64,000 nucleotides of DNA, taken from the NCBI RefSeq assembly GCF_964355755.1, contig NC_092674.1:10733001-10797000 (forward strand), given 5' to 3'. This DNA comes from Antedon mediterranea. Its lineage: Eukaryota > Echinodermata > Crinoidea > Comatulida > Antedonidae. A model generated the notes under the pieces. That model worked only from the letters and a program-made list of their open reading frames with translations. It was not told where the DNA came from and searched no databases. The stretch's first letter is position 1; each line of letters opens with the position of its first letter. A program made the position numbers and the translations under genes. Positions 39,153 through 50,885 of this stretch are shown piece by piece.

Positions 39153-39775
39153 ATTCCCTACGTTTTTTAGATCTAATTTAAGATCACAAACTATATTTAA
39201 TGTAAAAATAATACTATATGGTCCTATTGCGATAACTTTTTTCGTCTTTAAACGGTTAAAAATGTGAAAATAAATCGATTCTAATAATTATAGCGGCCCG
39301 CTATAAATCCCAAAATGCATTGCGCGCGGATTGATAATTTTGTTTTTCACCTGTAATTCGCTCACTTTTCGATCGATCGTGAAGCCAAAACAAATGGAAG
39401 ACTCCTAACTTTTCAGCGAAAATACCGGGTTTTCCCCAATTTGTATCAACGGAGTCTGGCAAAAATAGAAAGACAATTAATGCAGCAACTATACAACGTC
39501 AGGCTAGGTATATAGCTAGCGTACGATGTTCGTACGTTATCGATGTTTACCAGCTAGGCCTACAAAACTAAGCCTAGCTAGGCTAGGCCTAAGACCGTCC
39601 ACGAGAGGTCGATCGCCGCGAGCTACTTAGGTAGTGCATTGTTTCTCACTTTTTATCATAATTTACCATAAAACGTTCATTTAAGACAAGGAATGACATG
39701 GTTTAATGTTTTTAAAGTGATATATATGTATTATTTTTCAAAAAACGTCCAAAATTGCAGGGAAGGGGTCTTTAA
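39153..39775. mobile_element. TTAA-flanked DNA element, copy B
   Basis: Nearly identical to copy A at 23551-24184 across its whole length in the same orientation. The leftmost TIR bases (TTAAAGCCCC) are missing, while the right end GGGGTCTTTAA is intact. Confidence 0.85.
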
Positions 39776-40384
39776 GGTAATTATAATGGTAAAAAGAGAT
39801 TTCTATTTTCAATACAATAGAACACCTACACTTATGGTTTGACTGAAAGCAATATGTACGTTACTAGTCATGATGATGTTGTGTGCGAACTCTGGTCTGT
39901 ACTGCTCAATTTGATTGAAATTGGTCGATATATCAGCGGAATTTTCACTCCTCCAAATAAAAATTACAAGTGCAAATTCTGGTGACCGAGACACAACTGG
40001 GTGGGACACTTTTTTTTTTTCAGAAACCATTTTTTAGGCCGCTAAATAATTTTTGCGCAACGCTGGTTTAATGATTGTTTAAAAGTATTAGTCAAATACA
40101 AGACAAGCCGATAGTAGTGTAGTGCAAAAACTCATTTCTCAAAGTGCTGTAACCCATTTGGGCTTAATTCCGCGAATACATATTATCTCCATTCACATTC
40201 ATTATGTTCCAAGTCATTACTTTTTAGATTGACTATTAATAGGTTAACGATGACTTAAGTTAGGCAAATTGCAACAGGTAAGTGGTTGTTCTATTAGGTG
40301 ATGATTTTCAAAAAAATACGGTTGATAGATTTCAAAGAAAAAAAACCAGTTTCAACATTATAATTCAAGACTGAGAAAGTACAG

Positions 40385-40972
40385 TACAGTACAGTATGTG
40401 GAACATACTACATGGTCTCTCCAGTAGAAGGCACTATATGGATATCAAGGTTATAGTGCTCAAGAAATTGACACTACTATACTTCTTTAAATAATGGTTT
40501 TTGTACACTTTGTAACATTAATCAAGAGGAAACTATAAGACACTTCCAATATCTGTCCTGCTCTTACAAACATAAGATTGGAAGAGTTGGATAAGCTTGA
40601 ACATGCATTAATTAATTATAATAATATCTGGAATGAATTTTCAAACTCAACTATCAATAATAAACTGTATTATGTTTTAGGATCAACAGCTATTCCTCTA
40701 CCTAATGAAGTAGAGCAGATTTTTTAAATTAAGCATGTTCAATCTTTATAGTAGATTAAGATCTGTATTACTGAATATTACCAGTTAATTTAAGTTTTAA
40801 ATTGTTATTTTGTTGGAGACTTTAGTTAATGTTTATGAATTTTTTTTTTTACATATTTGTTTAGTTAAGTTTGTGAATTTGTAACTTTTACTTAAGAACA
40901 CACCAATTGTCATTGATTGAGTGCCACCGATTTGAAGGTGTAAGTTCAAATAAATAAATAAATAAATAAAAT
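40385..40972 (+). mobile_element. 5'-truncated non-LTR retrotransposon with zf-RVT remnant
   Basis: The frame from about 40490 reads NNGFCTLCNINQEETIRHFQ then YLSCSY. Its C-x2-C-x9-H-x5-C spacing is that of the zinc-binding region after the reverse transcriptase in many non-LTR elements. A frameshift or stop follows, then IWNEFSNSTINNKLYYVLGS and PLPNEVEQIF in another frame. The copy ends in an (AAAT)n tail at 40949-40970. It is decayed. Confidence 0.8.
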
Positions 40973-41790
40973 ATGACATCATTAATCATGAGACACCCTT
41001 ACCTTCTTGTGAAATAAAAAAGGATCAATGATGTTTAATATATGGTAAATCAATGTTCAGGGTACATCCCTATTATTCATAGGGATTCATCCCTATGTTG
41101 TTGGGTTTCAAAGGTGTCCTTAATGGAAGGTTTATACTACTCACAGTACTACAGTAATCTTCTGCTAATTTTTGTCATTTATCGAGTTTAAATATAACTA
41201 TTGATCATAATTTAGGTTAATTATAGTTACATATAAATACACTATGTGCATAAAATAGAATAATGATGATTAAACAGTTAATTAATCAGTAAGTATATGG
41301 GCTGAATCAATTGATAGTAAAACTTTTTTATTTGCCTGCTATGCCTCAGTGCTTTTATTCATATTCAATGATTTTAATTTGTATCCGGGGAATCATCATG
41401 TAAATAATTAAACTGGGTAATTCCCCCCTTTCTTTTCCATCATTTCTGTATATTTGTGAAGTGTAGATTGGAAATACAGATTTAATGAAAAAAAGAACAA
41501 ATACAGTATTCTTAAAATGATTAAAAAATCATAGTGCATTCTGTATCTAAACTGAAATACATTGAAATTATGGGATCGATTTGGCTGAAATATTGAAAAT
41601 AGCACAGCCCCTTGCTGGTTACTCCTGCAAGCTTTAGCAAAAAGTGGGTCCTGAACTGGCTACTATTGCATTACTTGAAGATGTTGATCAGATGTACACT
41701 TAACCCTGCAGTTTGATATTAACGACAGCACCGTAATATTTTTTATACATTGTACACTTCTCTACAGTATGTCTAAGAAAAACAACTTAC

Positions 41791-41883
41791 CTGCGTGAAA
41801 ATGCTAATAACAGCTAGTCCATTCGGTTTACTCCTCGCTGTATTATAATCTTCATACAAATTATTGAAAAACATAAGTTGCAC
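41791..41883 (-). CDS. Carbonic anhydrase-related protein (CA10/CA11-like), next internal exon
   Basis: This 93-nt exon encodes 31 residues in phase 0-0. It has a CTTTCAG acceptor and a GTAAGTTG donor on the minus strand. The peptide begins VQLMFFNNLYEDYNTA and ends SKPNGLAVISIFTQ. This parallels vertebrate CA10 VQLIHYNHELYTNVTEA...SPNGLVVVSIFIK and CA2 ELHLVHWN...PDGLAVLGIF. The third zinc-ligand His of active carbonic anhydrases (CA2 119) is Gln here, as in CA10. With the Arg in the previous exon, two of three ligands are missing. The CA2 His122 position is Phe, which differs from CA10 and suggests lineage drift. It joins in frame to the exon ending at 55521 across an intron of about 13.6 kb. 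Confidence 0.92.
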
Positions 41884-42722
41884 CTGAAAGATATTGATAA
41901 TATAACAATAATAATTAACAAAAACAACATTATTAATGATGTTTTAAAAATGTGTTTTCTATGTCTGCACAGTTGAATGAAACTTGGGGCCCATTTCTAT
42001 TAAGCAGAAAAGTTTTAAAACTGTATTTTGAAAGAGAATGGTATTTTTTTGGAAATAGAAATGGGTTATATAAAAAAAAAACATCTTAAATACAGTTATT
42101 AAAAAATTGATTCTGGTCTTGATCATTAAACCGGTTTTTAAAACAGTTTCATGGAGTAATAACAAATTAACATAAACAAATATAACAGAACAAATAAACA
42201 TCAGAAGGATTGATGATAGTAAGGAACACTTAAAGCTCAAAAGGGCATCATAATCAACCTATATTTCTATTTATAACAAAATCGTTAAATTTAATATTGT
42301 TTATATTGTAATATTGTTCTTTCAGAGAATTGGTACCATTTTTATCTACACGGACGTAACATCCACAGACTGCATCTTGTGTTTGGCCCGTGTACTGTAC
42401 AAGGCAGCTGATATAATAAGTCTATAATGCATACTATAAAATTCCTGTGAAAGTGCTTTTAATAGTATTATATAACACCTAAACAAATTCCTGTCATTTG
42501 ATTGGATGATTGTAGGTCACATGGCATGCAATAGTACATACTATTTAATGATCATGTAATAGTACTTCTTTTTCATAAGTTTTTCATGTACGAAAAAAAA
42601 TCTTCTCCAGTAAGAAAATGCGTGAAATCTAATAGCAGCGACCCGTACAACATGCTCTCTCCTTTACAACAAGAACAGAACAATGGAAACGACAAGAATC
42701 TATTTAGAATAGATGTAATAAA

Positions 42723-42886
42723 ACAAATAATAAATGTTTTTATATTTGTGCGATGGTACAAATAATTTCATTTGGTGAAATATGAAATTCTGTTTTCAAC
42801 CGAGATCCGCCTTGTGAAAATATAATTTCATCTTTCACCTTTTGAAATTATTTGTAACATCGCACTCATAAGCATTCATTATTTGT
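42723..42886. mobile_element. 164-bp fold-back MITE
   Basis: Two arms of about 75 bp form an inverted repeat (left ACAAATAATAAATG and ACAAATAATTTCA blocks, right mirrored) around CGAGATCCGCCTTGTG. Similar but decayed sequence lies at about 57015-57115. Confidence 0.7.
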
Positions 42887-44268
42887 ATAAAAGTATACTA
42901 GATACTAAGAAATTGCCTCATTAAACAAACTATGTACACAAAAATACTAATACTAAAAAAAATGTATTGAGAGAATAATAGAAACTTGTTTAACATGTTT
43001 ATTCATTCATTTACAATTATATCAAATTGAATTTGTCTAATTTAATTTTGCCATTAGTCTAAATTTGAAATTAAAATTTGAAATTGAAATTCACACTGGT
43101 AGCCTGGGGATTCAATGAAGAGACAGGGTTTGAATATTAAAAATAAATTTACAGCATAATAACGAATTATATAAAATAATGGTTATTTTCTCACAATTTC
43201 CCATGAGATGTGTACAAGTACCCAATTGAATTATTTTTTTATAAAATATGTGTTATCCACTTTTCCTAACCCAATTGAATTATTTTTTATAAACAAATAC
43301 ATGTTACAGTAGATAACTTTCAAATAATATACATGAAACAATCCAATTTAATTAGTTTTGCCTTCCTATTAATTTATCTGTGAAACGAACCGGGGTAAAA
43401 TATGTGCAAACATAGCAAAACCCTATATTTAGGTTTCTCCTATAAGAGCACACTTCCCACGAATAGGTCACAATATTACAGTATGTTTTGACACTACGGT
43501 CAACTCAGAATAGGGTATACCCTATGAAACACTTTGTTGAGAGTCAAAGTTGTCTCCTTTATATGGGTTGTACTGGAGTCATAAATGAAGCAAACAGTTA
43601 ATAATAATAAAAATTCTTTTACATAGTGCTTTATGCAAGCATTTCACATATTACCCGGTCATTTTGGGATCAAACACGTATGGAAACATAGTCCCATAAT
43701 GTTGTAACCTCTAGGCAAATGTAAGTAAAGTGGCTTGTCTAAGGATACGAACAATGCGACAAGGGTGTATTCTAACTCACGATCAGTATAGTCCAACGTC
43801 CAAAAGACTGAATCTGTGCATATGTTAAATATTTTCTGGTTTGGACATTTTTATTTTGACCTTGACGGAAGAAATATGTGACATCATTTCCGAAAGCTGT
43901 TAAAAATGTTTTTGTCAACATTCTAAGATCATCGCACCTTCATCGCAGAAAAATCGAAACAAACTAATCGACAAGACGGAAAAATGTGAACATGGTTCAT
44001 TAATTAATTCTCCACTCTTGCGGAATTCAAAGCTCACTAGTGCGACTTCTGTACTGTCAATCAGAGAATATTTTACCTACATCATTGTCAGGAGAGCAAG
44101 AAAATGTATATACTGTACAAAGGTTGAATCTCCATTTGAGGACATCTCTCGTAAGCGAACAAAGCCTGAACTAATCAGCTCATTTGGTTCCTTTCAAAGA
44201 ACTGTTTGTCTTAGTAATGTCTGACCTTACAATTTAGATTTTATAAAAACTTGAATAAAAATTGAAAA
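42887..44268. other. AT-rich intronic stretch
   Basis: No gene recognised. The 44018-44224 plus frame shows no family similarity. Confidence 0.4.
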
Positions 44269-45299
44269 CATTAGGCGCAGGAGCCCCGGATAGCGTTACG
44301 TTTGAAAACCCCAAAAAGTGAGGTTTTCAACCATTAGCGGCATGACTGATGTGAGTGATTAATGTGTTTTACGGACGGTTTCAAGGACTATCCTACCAGT
44401 GGGCTGTTCACTGGTCAAATGATTGACACTTTGTATCACCGTTTGTAACTGGAGCTGTGACGACCTTTGTAACTGGAGCTGTGACGACCTTGCAAGAATA
44501 CTAGGCCAGAATTTTTAATTGAAAAGTGCCTTGGTATTAACAATAACATGGAGATGGAAACAAATTTGTCTATCTTTCTTTCTAAAATAAATGGTCACTA
44601 TAGTTTCAAACTAGGCTTAGTCCACCACATTAGTAATTACGAATCGAAACCTAAATTAAAATTGTTGGTATTCTTTGGCCGTTGTTTGATTAATTACATC
44701 TTCATGCCATGTTTTTTTTTTCTCTAATGATTTGGCGATACGCTCCTATATTAATTAGGCCTACTAGCAGAGGGTTCGATGAGTTTTGAAAAGTTATGGA
44801 AATGTGGTCTAACATATAGCAATTCAGTTTTTTAAGGCCCTTCTTCCTTGTCCGAGCCTTTGGAAATATTAAAAAGTTATATTAATATAATATATTCTGT
44901 GTTTTCATGTTTTGAGAAATTGTATATCATTTCAGATGTTTCGCGCTGCGCTTTTATTTGTTTCGCGCTTCGTCTTGTTCGAGCTTCCTCCGTACATACC
45001 GATAATTAATATGATTTTTCATTTCATTTTTTGTACATCATTAACAAATAGCATACAGAACCCCATACAGAACATACCCTTCTCTGAGAAAACACTTGTG
45101 GGCGATTCCCCGAATACGACATGATGGAATAGCTTTGGAGACTTTGACTTTGGAGTAGGCCTAAATCGAAACGTCAAGCAACTCAACAGTTCTTTTCAGA
45201 ACTAATATAGGCCTACGTGGTGTACCGCAAATTTATTTCAACAAATATGTAACTTGTTTAGCACGTTTAAAATGGATAGCAAACCATATTTTAAAAAAA

Positions 45300-46850
45300 A
45301 ACCTGAATTATTTCAAACAGACAACACATTAGTTCAAACGGATAGCACAATAGATAGCTCAATCAAATGGATGATATAACTGTACTGTGCATTCTATACG
45401 GATTATCGGGTAGCACGTTCTTTCAAATGGATAGCACATTTTTTCAAATGGATACTGTAGCACATTCTTTCAAATGGATAGCACATTATTTCAAATGGAT
45501 AGCACATTAGGTAGCACAATCAAATGGATATAGTACTGTACATTATTCTATGATTATCGGGTAGCACATTCTTTCAAATGGATAGCACATTAGGCCTATT
45601 TCAAATGGATAGCACATTCTTTCAAATGGATAGCACATTATTTCAAATGGATAGCACATTATTTCAAATGGATAGCACATTATTTCAAATGGATAGCACA
45701 TTGGGTAGCACAATCAAATAGATATAGTACTGTACATTATTCTATAAGGATTATCGGGTAGCACATTATTTCAAATGGATAGCACATTATGTAGCACAAT
45801 CAAATGGATATAGTACTGTACATTATTCTATACGGATTATCGGGTAGCACAGTCTTTCAAATGGATAGCACATTAGGTAGCACAGTCAAATGGATATAGT
45901 ACTGTACATTATTCTATACGGATTATCGGGTAGCACATTCTTTCAAATGGATAGAAAATTATTTCAAATGGATAGCACATTCTTTCAAATGGATAGCACA
46001 TTATTTCAAATGGATAGCACATTATTTCAAATGGATAGCACATTAGGTAGCACAATCAAATGGATGTAATTGTACTGTACATTATTCTATACGGATTATC
46101 GGGTAGCACATTCTTTCAAATAGCACATTATTTCAAATGGATAGCACATTATTTCAAATGGATAGCACATTGGGTAGCACAATCAAATGGATATAGTACT
46201 GTACATTATTCTATAAGGATTATCGGGTAGCACATTATTTCAAATGGATAGCACATTAGGTAGCACAATCAAATGGATATAATTGTACTGTACATTATTC
46301 TATAGCCTACGGATTATCGGGTAGCACATTCTTTCAAATGGATAGCACATTAGGTAGCACAGTCAAATGGATATAGTACTGTAAATTATTCTATAAGGAT
46401 TATCGGGTAGCACATTCTTTCAAATGGATAGCACATTAGGTAGCACAATAAAATGGATATAGTACTGTACATTATTCTATACGGATTATCGGGTAGCACA
46501 TTCTTTCAAATGGATAGCACATTCTTTCAAATGGATAGCACATTGGGTAGCACAATTAAATGGATCATAGTACTGTACTGTACATTATTCTATACGGATT
46601 ATCGGGTAGCACATTCTTTCAAATGGATAGCACATTCTTTCAAATGGATAGCACATTATTTCAAATGGATAGCACATTAGGTAGCACAATCAAATGGATA
46701 TAATTGTACTGTACATTATTCTATACGGATTATCGGGTAGCACATTCTTTCAAATGGATAGCAAATTATTTCAAATGGATAGCATGGATTTGGGTAGCAC
46801 AATCAAATTGAGCACATTGGGTAACGCATTGCATCAAATGGAAGCCTACT
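45300..46850. repeat. Higher-order satellite array inside the 44269 element
   Basis: The basic unit of about 21 bp is GGATAGCACATTMTTTCAAAT. Runs of one to six units alternate with a longer module containing TAGCACAATCAAATGGATAT, TACTGTACATTATTCTATA and GGATTATCGGGTAGCACATT. The long module recurs about a dozen times with small changes. Confidence 0.9.
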
Positions 46851-46866
46851 GTACAGTTATTTTATT

Positions 46867-47046
46867 GAATTGAATTGAAATATATATTTATACTGGGTAA
46901 CCTCTTCAGTCAAAGACTGGTCTCCCAGGGGGCTCAGTTGGTGATCAGTGGCTGTGATGTACTAATACACCGGGGTAACCCCCCACTCGTCTCGAAAGAT
47001 GTACTACTAGGTTCTTTAAAGTACACACGAGCTAGATGTGTATTCT
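46867..47046 (+). mobile_element. Retroelement-like insertion within the satellite
   Basis: Relatively GC-rich sequence (ACTGGTCTCCCAGGGGGCTC, CCCCACTCGTCTCGAAAG, TTCTTTAAAGTACACACGAG) interrupts the array. TTATCGGGTGTAGCACATTA resumes after it. The TTCTTTAAAGTRCACA block recalls the repeat at 20165 and 21200, suggesting a related source. Confidence 0.5.
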
Positions 47047-48027
47047 ATTATCGGGTGTAGCACATTAAAATTGAGAGGATAAGATGGACATCATAATTTA
47101 TTATTAAGGGGAAAAACAGCAAATCCTTACTGAGGGGACACTCCTATAAAGCGGACATTAAGGGGACGGGGAACATTTAAGCTCAGTGCCAATGTTCACT
47201 CAATATATTTTCCATCACAAAATAACAAAAAAGACGAAATATTTATATCCATTTATTGTTATTAAATAAAAATGGATATCATGATTATTATGATACTTTG
47301 TTTGTCTTGAAAGTTTTCATTGGTGAAACGTTGCCTGCTACATTTTGAATTTCCGAGTCCAGATCAGTATTGGTATTGGTTTTCCGTGATCTATTCTAAC
47401 TAATGAAACAATTTTTAGAAAATGATATATCTGATAGATATCATCTAAGTGATGTTTTACATATAAGTTATAACGTTTAACTTTTCATTCTCCATACATT
47501 CAATTCTTTTAATATAGTTCTTGTATAACACCATATCAAGTAGTAGTAGAAATTGTTGAAGGGTTTTCTTATTATTCAGTCAATTCAGTGTTTCTATACA
47601 AAAAAGAGTAGTCAGTGGCCTTAACATCAATTAATTGTATAATTTGCACCCAAGGTCGAATAGCAAGAAACTCAGGTCCAGTTACATTGGTGTTCATTGG
47701 TCAATAGGAAATGAACAGCACACTTATGGGTGGTGACAAAGTTTAGTTATTGATAAGTTGTCCTTGGGAAAAACACATTAGTTGGGTTGACCATGGGCTG
47801 ACAGAGTTAACGACTTCGTAACGCTATCCGGGGCTCCTGCGCCTAATGGTCCTATATTCAGAATGCTGCAAAATATCTGTCATAAGCACTAACAAAAATT
47901 CTCTGAGCAATCACCTACCATAATCAAGTTGCAGAAACAGATCATATTTATGGGGAATTTTACTCACGTTAAAGATTGTCCGCTTGAAAAATAATTTTGT
48001 TGTTGAATGTAATGAACAAAAAATTGT

Positions 48028-48205
48028 TTACCTGAAAAAAACTGTAATTTAAAGCAAAGTAAATGGGTTTTTGGTTAAATTTAACTGTTTATTTTTGTTT
48101 TTTATATGTGAAAACATTATTTCAACATTAAACTGATTTTATTACAACTGTGAAATGGCATATTCAAAGTTTTTAATAATCTTCATTTTTTCATATTTAA
48201 TTTTA
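48028..48205. mobile_element. Partial copy of the TTAAAGATRTATTGTCCC MITE
   Basis: Shares interior blocks (GGGTTTTTGGTTAAATTTAA, TTTTTAATAATCTTCATTTT) with 14123 and 56528. Both tips are lost. Confidence 0.45.
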
Positions 48206-48424
48206 AGGATGCCTTATATTTATATTACAAACTAAGTCTTTGTTGTTGAGGGTAAATTATAAATTATGGGAATATTTTCCACATACTAAACAATTATGCG
48301 AACTTGGAAAGAGACAAGAGGATGACACAAACAATTTCAGGAAATTCTCATGATTATCGGGTAACTTGGGAGGTCTATCTACTTTTGTAACAAGAAAACA
48401 ATGAATTTTTAGTTGTTTTTTATA

Positions 48425-48461
48425 CTAGATGGTACGCTCGCTTCGCTCGCGTACCATCTAG
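48425..48461. mobile_element. Helitron 3'-terminus-like palindrome
   Basis: CTAGATGGTACGC and GCGTACCATCTAG arms (13 bp) enclose an 11-nt loop made of TCGCTTCGCTC. On the minus strand this is a hairpin ending ATCTAG followed by T, as in Helitron 3' ends. The palindrome includes CTAG at both sides, so orientation is ambiguous. Confidence 0.5.
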
Positions 48462-48667
48462 GTCGTGCCCACAGATGGTTCTCGAATACATAATAATTTC
48501 AGCGTTAAAAAACTGGCGATTTCAAATATACGTACCGCAGGACAATAATACATGTCGTTTACAGCCTACAGGAACGAATAAATAGACACTGTGATTTATG
48601 TACTCAACTAAAATTAGCACCATGGGAATTACTTCCGAAAGAGAAACTTGTCACAAAATGAGACCAA

Positions 48668-48898
48668 TTGTTTAAGTCAAATTTAAACAAACTTAATTTG
48701 TGTTTTGTATGTAACATTAGGGTTGAGGGATGGGGAAGAGGATGGGTGCAAAGAGGAACAATTTTTAAATATATTCTTTATCCATTTAGTAACGAAATAT
48801 TAATTGAACTTATTCAACCTTATGTTCCTAAGCGGTCTCTGAGATCTAGATCCGAGTCTCTTCTTGCCCATTTTATATTCGGTAATCAAAAAATATAG
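48668..48898 (+). pseudogene. Non-LTR reverse transcriptase C-terminal fragment
   Basis: The frame ends with LIQPYVPKRSLRSRSESLL, the motif that in CR1/jockey-type polyproteins lies between the reverse transcriptase and the WNSLP tail (L..Y.P.R.LRS.S...L). The expected WNSLP block is not found downstream and the upstream part shows no RT motifs. A short decayed remnant. Confidence 0.5.
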
Positions 48899-50540
48899 TG
48901 CAGGATGACACATAAAACCGAAACGCCTAATTTCCAATGAGTCCTATTAGCAATTATATTTTTTTTTTAAACATACATAAATTATAAACTAATTATTACA
49001 ATATTATTACATAATTTTCAAGAAAGGATTTATTCATGCTGACAAATTGCTGTGAATTGAAATCTCCACAGTACCTACAAAATCTGTATTAAAGATGATA
49101 ATTGGAAGTTTGTTGTCTCTCTATGTTCCCTAGATCCAAAATCACAAAAAAAAATCAATATTTAAGGAGTTTATTATTATTTTGACATTCTATTCATGCA
49201 ATCAATTCACTTTCCTCTTGTAATGTAATTTCTCTTCGTTTCACACTTCATATTTTTTTCATCATGACAGCACTGTAATTGGAAAATATTTTCACAACTT
49301 TGTAGAAATCCGAAATGATTACTTCGTAGGTCAGAATAGTGATGTGCATGTTGCTCATGATTCTTATTCTAAGATACTTGATTTTAATTAATCCCTCATT
49401 AAATTATTCATTTTGAAATATTAAGCAATAAAGATTAATAAATTATAGGATGTTCTTTTTAGGGTTTTGTAAGATCAATTAAAGTTTACACATATGTGAT
49501 TTTTATTTTGTGACAACCACAACCTAAGACTCCTTAAAGACACAGGTAATCTAATGGCCTGTTGAAACTTTTTAGTAAAATTTTAGTCCTGCATCGCTCT
49601 GCATTGAATTTCAAGTCAACTTTCCATTTAATTTCTGAGCATAGAGTGTTTAGACATTGCTGCCTATCAGAAAATGAGAGGAATACAGTTGGTTTTTTCT
49701 TGTAAGATTTTCCGTCACAACAAAGGCAATAAACTTCTACAAACGTCAACATTACTTTTTGGTGGCTCTGGGCAGGTGATTCTGCAAGCCCTGCTGCCTA
49801 TGTTTCTGTATACAGGGCTACTGCACTTAAACTGCTTTTATATATGTTAATAGAAATGTGGAACAGATGCAAATTAGCAGATAGAATGGAAAAATAACGT
49901 CTATTGTATTTTACAAATACCTTACAACAAACAAAGAATTAGAAAATAACATGTTCTATTGACTTTAATACCTCAAAGTCATTTGCAACAAGTCAATGAT
50001 TGTCAAACGACGACGTGAGAATGATGAATAGGTAGCGATGAATTGAATTATTCATAGCCACTAAATTGCCACCATTAATTGTACCGATATCGGAAAAATT
50101 GATTCGGCTTAGTTGCCTCGGTAACTGAAAACAGTTTGATTTACAAAAATTGAGATTGACGTTTGAAATGGAGATTTTTATGGTTACAGTGTTTAAATGT
50201 TTGTACAGAGTAATTTGACCAAATCGCTAAATCAACGCAACATTATGATAACCTGTACACGTGAAGTCAACTGAGAAAACAATTACCACAACGACGTAAT
50301 ATTGGTTTTGTTCGCTTGTTCAGCTGGAGTTTTAGATGAGTCACTCACTTTGAAGACATATTGGACGGACTGCAGCTGGAACATCAAAAATTAATAGGTG
50401 GTTATGCTCTCATACCGTAACCAAATTGTCATAAACAACTTCCTTTGATAAATGAGCATGTTTTTTTAATTGTTACGTAAATGCCATAAAGTATATATTT
50501 CTTGCCAATTTTTGCAATTTAAATATTTGATTTGCAGACA
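48899..50540. other. AT-rich intronic stretch
   Basis: No secure feature. The possible 27-nt splice-flanked segment at 50349-50375 is treated as a finding. Confidence 0.4.
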
Positions 50541-50885
50541 CTTTCCTTACATTTTTTTTTATCTAATTTGAGGTCACAAATTACATTTTATGTAAAATCT
50601 ATTACTTTATACGGTTACAAATGAGAAGATAAAGTCAATTCTAATAATTTAAGCGGCCGCTATAAATACTAGTATGCATCGTGCGCTGATTGATATTTTC
50701 GTTTTGCTTTTGTGATGCACCCACTTTTGATCGATCGTGAAGAGAAAACAAGTGTAAGAACCATAATTTTTCAGCAAAAAAAAGAATGACAATTAATTCA
50801 GCAACAAGACAACAACAGGCTAGGCCTATAGCTAGCGTAATATTTGCATGTTACCTCTGTTTATCAGCTGGGCCTACAAAACTAA
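50541..50885. mobile_element. TTAA element, copy C (3'-truncated, diverged)
   Basis: Matches the left half of copies A and B from TTTCCTTAC through ATCTAATTTGAGGTCACAAA, GCGGCCGCTATAAAT and TTGATCGATCGTGA to CAGCTGGGCCTACAAAACTA, with many substitutions. The right half is absent. Confidence 0.75.

Larger units (their letters stand above)
18692..41790 (-). other. Intron of the CARP gene, about 23.1 kb
   Basis: This sequence lies between two consecutive CARP exons whose phases match. It holds the dispersed repeats at 20165 and 21200, TTAA elements, the GAT/GAA and 17-bp arrays, the Helitron-like array and a truncated non-LTR element. All are listed separately. I saw no additional exon of another gene inside it. 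Confidence 0.8.
44269..47848. mobile_element. 3.58-kb DNA transposon with perfect 32-bp TIRs, satellite-bearing
   Basis: The 32 bp at 44269-44300 (CATTAGGCGCAGGAGCCCCG...) recur exactly, inverted, at 47817-47848. If TA is the target site, the element proper starts at GGCGCAGG and ends at CCTGCGCC. No transposase is recognisable. The interior holds a 24-bp duplication (GTAACTGGAGCTGTGACGAC, near 44445-44490), a 1.5-kb higher-order satellite and a nested insertion at 46867-47046. Superfamily unknown. Confidence 0.8.
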
